This document shows positions 6,344 to 10,603 of a stretch of 10,603 nucleotides of DNA, piece after piece. Numbering within the stretch: position 1 is the first letter of the stretch; each line of letters begins with the position of its first letter. The notes beneath the pieces were generated by a model. The model was not told the origin of the DNA and ran no database searches. It saw nothing but the letters and a program-made list of their open reading frames with translations. The DNA comes from Burkholderiaceae bacterium (GTDB lineage: Bacteria > Pseudomonadota > Gammaproteobacteria > Burkholderiales > Burkholderiaceae): NCBI GenBank assembly GCA_947373615.1, contig CANBYN010000041.1, positions 1 through 10,603 on the forward strand, in the 5' to 3' direction. The position numbers and the translations under genes were made by a program.

Positions 6344-7269
6344 TGTAGTTCCTCTGAAGTAACGGTTGCAGTGCCCAACTTGCCAACCACAATACCACCG
6401 GCGCGATTTGCAAGAGCCATCGCCTTTTCTAAAGGCCACTTAGCCGCCAACGCAACTGCCAAAGTGGCTATCACGGTATCGCCAGCACCAGATACATCAA
6501 ATACCTCACGGGCTTGAGCCTTTACATGACTGACCCCTGCTTCTGTATACAAACTCATACCCTCTTCAGAGCGAGTTAGTAACAAGGCTTGAAGATTAAG
6601 GGATTTTCTGAGCTCTTGTGCTCGATGAGTGAGATCTTCCTCGCTAGTCCATTTACCAACTACTTGACGTAACTCACTCCGATTAGGTGTTAATACTGTA
6701 GCGCCCCGATATTTTTCATAATCCTCACCTTTTGGGTCTACGAGGATCACCTTATTCTGAGCCCTTGCTTGCTCAATCATATGGGCAACCTGTCCTAAAG
6801 CACCTTTCCCGTAATCTGAAAGTATGACAACATCAGCACTGCCAACCAACCTTTCAAAACGCTCTAACTTATGCGTTAATGCCATTTCACTAGGGGTCTC
6901 TTCAAAATCTAAACGAATGAGTTGTTGCTGACGCGCTATCACTCGCAACTTGACGATGGTGGGTACGTCAGCATCAATTTCCAACTGACTATTCACACCA
7001 CTTGATTTGAGCAACTCAGCTATGCGCTTGCCTGGTTCATCATCACCCACAATACCTAAAACAGTAGTCTGAGCCCCTAATGCCGCAACGTTACGTGCAA
7101 CGTTTGCAGCACCCCCTAAACGCTCATCCATCTTACCCACCTGCACTACTGGAACAGGAGCTTCTGGTGAAATGCGGTTGGTATCGCCAAACCAATAGCG
7201 GTCGAGCATGACATCGCCCACAATTAATAATTGGGTTTGAGAGAACTGTTCTCGGTTAGCTTTTTCCAT
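6340..7269 (-). CDS. rfaE1: D-glycero-beta-D-manno-heptose-7-phosphate kinase (single-domain HldA/RfaE1)
   Basis: The protein is a PfkB/ribokinase-fold sugar kinase that phosphorylates heptose 7-phosphate at C1 on the way to ADP-heptose. Evidence: GDVMLDRYWFGDTNRISPEAPVPV at the N-terminus (residues 18-41, characteristic of RfaE), the glycine-rich GGAANVARN (52-60), DYGKGAL (152-158), LTPNRSE (193-199) and the PfkB signature DVSGAGDT with the catalytic base Asp264. At 309 residues it lacks the nucleotidyltransferase half present in E. coli HldE, so a separate HldC (RfaE2) must be encoded elsewhere. The start ATG has no clear ribosome binding site; the 41-bp gap to ugd is 83 percent A+T and may hold a promoter, but no well-spaced -35/-10 pair is visible. 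The gene overlaps hldD by GTGA. Confidence 0.96.
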   Translation of the reverse strand: MEKANREQFSQTQLLIVGDVMLDRYWFGDTNRISPEAPVPVVQVGKMDERLGGAANVARNVAALGAQTTVLGIVGDDEPGKRIAELLKSSGVNSQLEIDADVPTIVKLRVIARQQQLIRLDFEETPSEMALTHKLERFERLVGSADVVILSDYGKGALGQVAHMIEQARAQNKVILVDPKGEDYEKYRGATVLTPNRSELRQVVGKWTSEEDLTHRAQELRKSLNLQALLLTRSEEGMSLYTEAGVSHVKAQAREVFDVSGAGDTVIATLAVALAAKWPLEKAMALANRAGGIVVGKLGTATVTSEELQ

Positions 7270-7310
7270 GTAGATGCTTTTAATTACATATTATTGTATT
7301 TTTAAATTAC

Positions 7311-8675
7311 TTAATTATGTCGCCCAATACCATGGTATTCAATCCCTAATTCTTGCATAGAGCTTGGTTCATAGAGATTACGGCCATCAAATATGATGGG
7401 TCGATTTAGTTTTTGCATGACTAGATCAAAATCTGGACTACGGAATGCTTTCCACTCAGTCGCGATTACTAGGGCATCTGCACCATCTAACGCAGTCATC
7501 GGATCATCCACCATAGAAACTTGCTCAAGACCTTGGGGATTGTCTTTAAAGTCTAAATCAAGACAATGTTTTGCCTCTAACATGGCCACTGGGTCGTGGG
7601 CAACCACCTGAGCACCTCGCTTAACCAACTCAGCAATGATGATGCGACTTGGAGCTTGACGCATGTCATTAGTATTGGGCTTAAAAGCAAGCCCCCACAG
7701 AGCAAACTTCATGCTGGTAAGATCTTTGCCAAAACGCTTCTCGATCTTCTCAATCAAGATGTACTTTTGTAACTCATTGACTGCTTCTACTGCATTGAGG
7801 ATTTTCAAATCCCTGCCGTGCTCAATGGCAGTTTGAGAAAGTGCTGATACATCTTTTGGAAAGCAAGAGCCACCATAACCAGTGCCCGGATACAAGAATC
7901 CAAAACCAATACGAGAATCAGAGCCAATACCTTGGCGAACCGCTTCAATATCAGCCCCGACTAAGTCAGCCAAATTAGCCAATTCATTCATAAACGAAAT
8001 TCGAGTAGCCAACATTGCATTGGCGGCATACTTTGTTAATTCAGCACTCTTAACATCCATATAATAGGTGCGCTCATGGTGGCGATTAAATGGCGCATAG
8101 AGTTTGCGCATTTGCTCTTTGGCGCGCAACCCTGTAGGCGTATTTTCTGTACCAATCACAATACGATCGGGTCGCATAAAATCCTCTACAGCGGCGCCTT
8201 CCTTTAAGAACTCAGGATTAGAGACTACTGAGCAGAGATCAGCGGGTAAGTTTCTTTTTTCCAGTTCTTCAGTGATAGCGGCCGAGACTTTGTCTGCAGT
8301 ACCTACTGGGACAGTTGATTTATCGACGATGACTTTAGGCGTAGTAGCATGGCGACCAATATTACGAGCAGCGGCCACCACATACTGCAAATCAGCAGAG
8401 CCATCTTCATCAGGAGGGGTACCCACTGCAATAAATTGAATATCGCCATGAAGGACTGAAGCAGCAATATCGGTAGAGAATAGGAGGCGACCAGCGGCAC
8501 GATTACGCTCAATCATCTCCTGAAGACCTGGCTCGTAGATCGGTACACCGCCAGAATTGAGAATCTCAATCTTTTTTGGATCTAAATCCAAGCAAAAGAC
8601 ATTATTACCCTGCTCAGCAAGGCAAGCCCCTGTGACTAAACCCACGTATCCACTGCCGATGATCGTTACCTTCAA
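7311..8675 (-). CDS. ugd: UDP-glucose 6-dehydrogenase
   Basis: Ugd oxidises UDP-glucose to UDP-glucuronate in two NAD-dependent steps, feeding capsule, exopolysaccharide or lipid A/core modification. The NAD site GSGYVG is at residues 7-12. The following catalytic residues are visible: NPEFLKEG (Glu155), the TKYAANA segment with Lys215 and Asn219, and GYGGSCFPKD with the thiol nucleophile Cys271 and Asp275. ALWGLAFKPNTNDMRQAPS (326-344) opens the C-terminal UDP-binding domain, which ends FDGRNLYEP. The length of 454 is typical of bacterial class enzymes. The start is TTG, well supported by AGGTGGA six bases upstream and by MKVTIIGSGYVG at the protein N-terminus. It lies between lapB and the heptose kinase, within a surface-polysaccharide gene group. 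Confidence 0.97.
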   Translation of the reverse strand: MKVTIIGSGYVGLVTGACLAEQGNNVFCLDLDPKKIEILNSGGVPIYEPGLQEMIERNRAAGRLLFSTDIAASVLHGDIQFIAVGTPPDEDGSADLQYVVAAARNIGRHATTPKVIVDKSTVPVGTADKVSAAITEELEKRNLPADLCSVVSNPEFLKEGAAVEDFMRPDRIVIGTENTPTGLRAKEQMRKLYAPFNRHHERTYYMDVKSAELTKYAANAMLATRISFMNELANLADLVGADIEAVRQGIGSDSRIGFGFLYPGTGYGGSCFPKDVSALSQTAIEHGRDLKILNAVEAVNELQKYILIEKIEKRFGKDLTSMKFALWGLAFKPNTNDMRQAPSRIIIAELVKRGAQVVAHDPVAMLEAKHCLDLDFKDNPQGLEQVSMVDDPMTALDGADALVIATEWKAFRSPDFDLVMQKLNRPIIFDGRNLYEPSSMQELGIEYHGIGRHN

Positions 8676-8693
8676 ATTGATTCCACCTAATTA

Positions 8694-8722
8694 TTTATAT
8701 ACATCCAAAAATCATCATTGAA
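8694..8722 (-). promoter_or_regulatory. Candidate ugd promoter
   Basis: On the minus strand TTCAAT (complement of 8717-8722) and TATAAA (complement of 8694-8699) are separated by 17 bases. The -10 matches five of six consensus positions and is preceded by an AT-rich run; the -35 matches only three. Transcription would begin shortly before the AGGTGGA ribosome binding site of ugd. The -35 lies inside the hairpin that follows lapB. Confidence 0.3.
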
Positions 8723-8741
8723 CTATAACAAGATGACGATT
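8707..8741 (-). terminator. Weak intrinsic terminator after lapB
   Basis: In minus-strand RNA the arms AAUCGUCAU and AUGAUGAUU (complements of 8733-8741 and 8710-8718) can form nine pairs, one of them G-U, around a 14-base loop. A run of U follows directly (complement of 8707-8711). The stem is AU-rich and the loop large, so termination would be partial at best. It lies 12 bases after the lapB stop codon. Confidence 0.4.
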
Positions 8742-8752
8742 CTATTTCTCTT

Positions 8753-9964
8753 CTACATTGAAGGCCCACTTGGTGCGACTCCTTCACTTCGGGCTGGAGA
8801 ATATACTTCCCAATGATTACAACCAGGGCATTGCCAATAAAATCTTCTAGCGCGAAAACCACAATTGCCACAGTTATAGCGAGCCAAACTGGTGGTGCGT
8901 TCACGCAAGAGATTTAAGATGGATTGCAACTCCAACTTACGCTCTGGATTTGCACTACCCTCCTCTAGAACTAATCGAGTCTCAGCTAATTTAGACAATG
9001 CGCTCAAACTTGGGGAATGCTGCATCACTTCCGACAACATGGTGTTAGCAGCCTCAGGTCCGCGAATATTCATCATCTGCTTATGTACGATATCAAGTAA
9101 CTCTCCAGAGGCTTGTGTCTTTAGCAAGTCGCGCAAACGATCTAAACCCTCATTCGCCTTACCAACTGCCGTGTAGGCAACCATCCAGCGATCAGCAAGT
9201 AAATGCATATAGGCAGGATGCGATGCAGCAACAAGACTCCATACCTCAATAGCTTGGGCCGGACGTTCCATTGCCATTGCGTAGTCGCCTTGCAAAATTA
9301 AGGCGCGCGCATGATTCGGGACTGCTTGCAGTGCTCGCTGGATGCATTGCTCAGCCCCCATAAAATCTTTGCGTCGCAATGCTTCCTGACCCAATTCACA
9401 ATGGAACTGGGCAATTTCAGTGTGATGTGATTTACCCTGCAAGCTCTCTAGCTCCATGGCAGCAATAATGGCTTTTTTCCAATCACGTTCAACTTGATAC
9501 ATCTCCAAAAGGCTCTCTTTTGCTGGAACGGCATATTTACCATCGCCCACACGATTTAAAGAAGCCTCAGCACGATCCAATAAGCCCGCACGCAAAAAAT
9601 CACGGCCCAATTCATAGGCGGCGTGATCGCGATCGCGCAACTTTAAATCGTCGCGATTCGCTAAATTTTGGTGAATACGAATAGCGCGCTCAGTCTCACC
9701 ACGGCGACGGAATAAGTTTCCAAGAGAAAAATGAAGTTCAATTGTTTCAGGATCAAGTTGTGCAATTTTGACCAACGTCTCGATTGCTTTATCGGGCTGC
9801 TCATTCAAAAGAAGGCTTAAGCCTTTAAAGGTTGAGTGCTGCTGACGCATACGCTCACGCTCATCCATGCGATTTTCAAGACGCAAGTCCCAACGCGAGG
9901 CAAACCAGCCAATACCAAATATGATCGGAACAAGCAATAACCAAGATGTCGCTATCTGAATCAT
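8753..9964 (-). CDS. lapB: Lipopolysaccharide assembly protein B (TPR protein with rubredoxin-like zinc ribbon)
   Basis: LapB (formerly YciM) is an inner-membrane protein facing the cytoplasm that, in E. coli, works with FtsH to degrade LpxC and so sets the rate of LPS synthesis. The layout matches: an N-terminal membrane segment at about residues 6-22 (TSWLLLVPIIFGIGWFA), the conserved GLSLLLNEQPDKAIE at 48-62, a series of TPR repeats through about 330, and a terminal metal-binding ribbon with CxxC pairs at Cys365/Cys368 and Cys379/Cys382. At 403 residues it is a little longer than E. coli LapB (389). The ATG has GGA five bases upstream. It starts 18 bases after the U-run of the ihfB terminator. 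No lapA (DUF1049) gene precedes it; the gap to ihfB is only 60 bp. Confidence 0.96.
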   Translation of the reverse strand: MIQIATSWLLLVPIIFGIGWFASRWDLRLENRMDERERMRQQHSTFKGLSLLLNEQPDKAIETLVKIAQLDPETIELHFSLGNLFRRRGETERAIRIHQNLANRDDLKLRDRDHAAYELGRDFLRAGLLDRAEASLNRVGDGKYAVPAKESLLEMYQVERDWKKAIIAAMELESLQGKSHHTEIAQFHCELGQEALRRKDFMGAEQCIQRALQAVPNHARALILQGDYAMAMERPAQAIEVWSLVAASHPAYMHLLADRWMVAYTAVGKANEGLDRLRDLLKTQASGELLDIVHKQMMNIRGPEAANTMLSEVMQHSPSLSALSKLAETRLVLEEGSANPERKLELQSILNLLRERTTSLARYNCGNCGFRARRFYWQCPGCNHWEVYSPARSEGVAPSGPSM

Positions 9965-9982
9965 GATGTCCAGAATTTAAAT

Positions 9983-10005
9983 AAAAAAATGGCCCGAATG
10001 GACCA
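9983..10005 (-). terminator. Intrinsic terminator after ihfB
   Basis: Minus-strand RNA forms UGGUCC-AUUC-GGGCCA (arms are complements of 10000-10005 and 9990-9995) with one G-U pair, a tight four-base loop and two further weak pairs at the base. Seven U residues follow (9983-9989). This is a standard rho-independent terminator, located 19 bases after the ihfB stop and only 18 bases before the lapB ATG. Confidence 0.85.
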
Positions 10006-10024
10006 CTGAGGATTAGCCTGAATA

Positions 10025-10369
10025 TTAGGCACTAGATCCCTCTTTGGGGCCCGCCTGTTTCAATGGCTTGTAATCAACCCGCTCGCGCAATTCTTTTCCG
10101 GGCTTAAAGTGCGGAACGCGTTTTTCTGAAATCAATACCCTCTCACCTGACTTTGGATTACGACCGGTGCGCGCAGGACGATGATGAAGCACAAAACTTC
10201 CAACGCCGCGTAACTCAATACGTTTGCCCTCAGCCAATGCTTGAGTCATCGTGTCCAGCAATGTTTTTACCGCCAACTCCACATCCCTAGGCAAAAGCTG
10301 CGGAAACTGTTCCGCTAGGCTCTCCACTAGTTCGGAGCGGGTAATTGCTTGTTGCTCTTGATCTGTCAT
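10025..10369 (-). CDS. ihfB: Integration host factor beta subunit
   Basis: IhfB pairs with IhfA to form the sequence-specific DNA-bending protein IHF. The HU/IHF fold is complete: helices from SELVESLAEQF, the RIELRGVGSFVLHHR strand pair (49-64), the DNA-intercalating arm RTGRNPKSG with Pro72, and VPHFKPGKELRERV. Resemblance to E. coli IhfB is strong through ELRGVGSF, RTGRNPKSG and the C-terminal PHFKPGKELR. The protein has 114 residues against 94 in E. coli: about eight extra at the N-terminus (MTDQEQQA) and about a dozen polar residues at the C-terminus (ending KEGSSA). The ATG has no strong ribosome binding site and begins 11 bases after the U-run of the rpsA terminator. The order rpsA-ihfB is conserved widely in proteobacteria. 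Confidence 0.97.
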   Translation of the reverse strand: MTDQEQQAITRSELVESLAEQFPQLLPRDVELAVKTLLDTMTQALAEGKRIELRGVGSFVLHHRPARTGRNPKSGERVLISEKRVPHFKPGKELRERVDYKPLKQAGPKEGSSA

Positions 10370-10380
10370 GATCTATCAAT

Positions 10381-10415
10381 AAAAAATCGCCGCTCCCCCA
10401 ATGGAAAGCGGCGAT
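10381..10415 (-). terminator. Strong intrinsic terminator after rpsA
   Basis: Minus-strand RNA has arms AUCGCCGC and GCGGCGAU (complements of 10408-10415 and 10386-10393), a perfect eight-pair GC-rich stem. It is extended by UUUCC/GGGGA (five pairs, two of them G-U) around the loop AUUG. Six U residues follow, the first of them complementary to position 10386 at the base of the stem. The hairpin begins six bases after the rpsA stop. Confidence 0.92.
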
Positions 10416-10421
10416 ATTGAT

Positions 10422-10603
10422 TTAGCCTTGATTGTCCAATTTTGCTTTTAACACAGCACCCAAATTGGTAGTGCCTGACTGCGCATCACCTTGGAGCTTG
10501 CTCATTGCATCTTGTTGATCAGAGCTGTCTTTAGCTTTAATTGAAAGATTGATGACGCGTGACTTGCGATCAATATTAATGATCATTGCAGTTACGCTAT
10601 CGC
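10422..10603 (-). CDS. rpsA: 30S ribosomal protein S1, C-terminal fragment (5' end outside window)
   Basis: The last 59 codons and the stop are present. The translated piece runs DSVTAMIINIDRKSRVINLS, then IKAKDSSDQQDAM, and ends AVLKAKLDNQG. This matches the end of the sixth S1 RNA-binding domain of RpsA and the variable tail (compare the GVDRKNRAISLSVRAKD region of E. coli). S1 binds mRNA leaders on the 30S subunit and is essential for initiation on weakly structured or SD-poor messages. It is followed within six bases by a strong terminator and then by ihfB, the usual partner. Confidence 0.93.
   Translation of the reverse strand, partial: DSVTAMIINIDRKSRVINLSIKAKDSSDQQDAMSKLQGDAQSGTTNLGAVLKAKLDNQG

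Noticed and set aside
6344..6439. N-terminal extension of hldD up to an ATG at 6439
   Set aside because: These 32 codons are out-of-frame hldA sequence, rich in Cys, Trp and Arg, and not homologous to HldD. GTG at 6343 has a good ribosome binding site and the Rossmann strand follows at once.
7270..7310. Firm promoter call in the AT-rich gap before hldA
   Set aside because: A TACAAT box is present on the minus strand, but no -35 at acceptable spacing; with 83 percent A+T a -10 match alone is expected by chance.
8892..9176. Plus-strand frame of 94 codons opposite lapB
   Set aside because: It is antisense to the TPR and zinc-ribbon coding region and shows no protein-like motifs; treated as a shadow.

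Overview
The window looks like chromosomal DNA from a betaproteobacterium of the Burkholderiaceae, most likely Polynucleobacter or a close relative. This is inferred from gene content, gene order (rpsA-ihfB-lapB, a single-domain heptose kinase, hldD, cysM, mltB), protein similarity as remembered, and moderate-to-low GC content. No database search was possible. Coding density is high, and the window contains no tRNA, rRNA, insertion sequence, CRISPR array or phage gene that I can support.

Right part (about 10603 down to 4567): a long minus-strand run. It contains the 3' end of rpsA (ribosomal protein S1), ihfB (IHF beta subunit), lapB (LPS assembly regulator), ugd (UDP-glucose 6-dehydrogenase), hldA/rfaE1 (heptose-7-phosphate kinase), hldD/rfaD (ADP-heptose epimerase) and a secreted alpha/beta hydrolase. 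Four of these concern the outer-membrane surface: LapB controls LPS supply, HldA and HldD make ADP-heptose for the LPS inner core, and Ugd makes UDP-glucuronate. The hldA and hldD genes overlap by four bases. Clear intrinsic terminators lie after rpsA and after ihfB, a weaker one lies after lapB, and the first two sit almost on top of the next start codon.

Middle (about 2919 to 4546): a plus-strand pair, a small unrecognised membrane-anchored or secreted protein followed by a UbiH/UbiF/UbiM-type flavin hydroxylase of ubiquinone synthesis. A ten-codon ORF with a good ribosome binding site precedes the small gene through a one-base TAATG stop/start overlap.

Left part (1 to 2918): cysM (cysteine synthase B, minus), a lytic transglycosylase lipoprotein of the MltB family (plus, convergent with cysM), and the 5' two thirds of a histone-deacetylase-like zinc hydrolase (minus, divergent from mltB and running off the window).

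Nearly everything is ordinary housekeeping. I did not find a clear new system. The points most worth a second look are the terminator-start arrangement at ihfB and lapB, the leader-ORF chain before the ubiquinone hydroxylase, the lack of lapA next to lapB, and the orphan exported hydrolase in the heptose operon.
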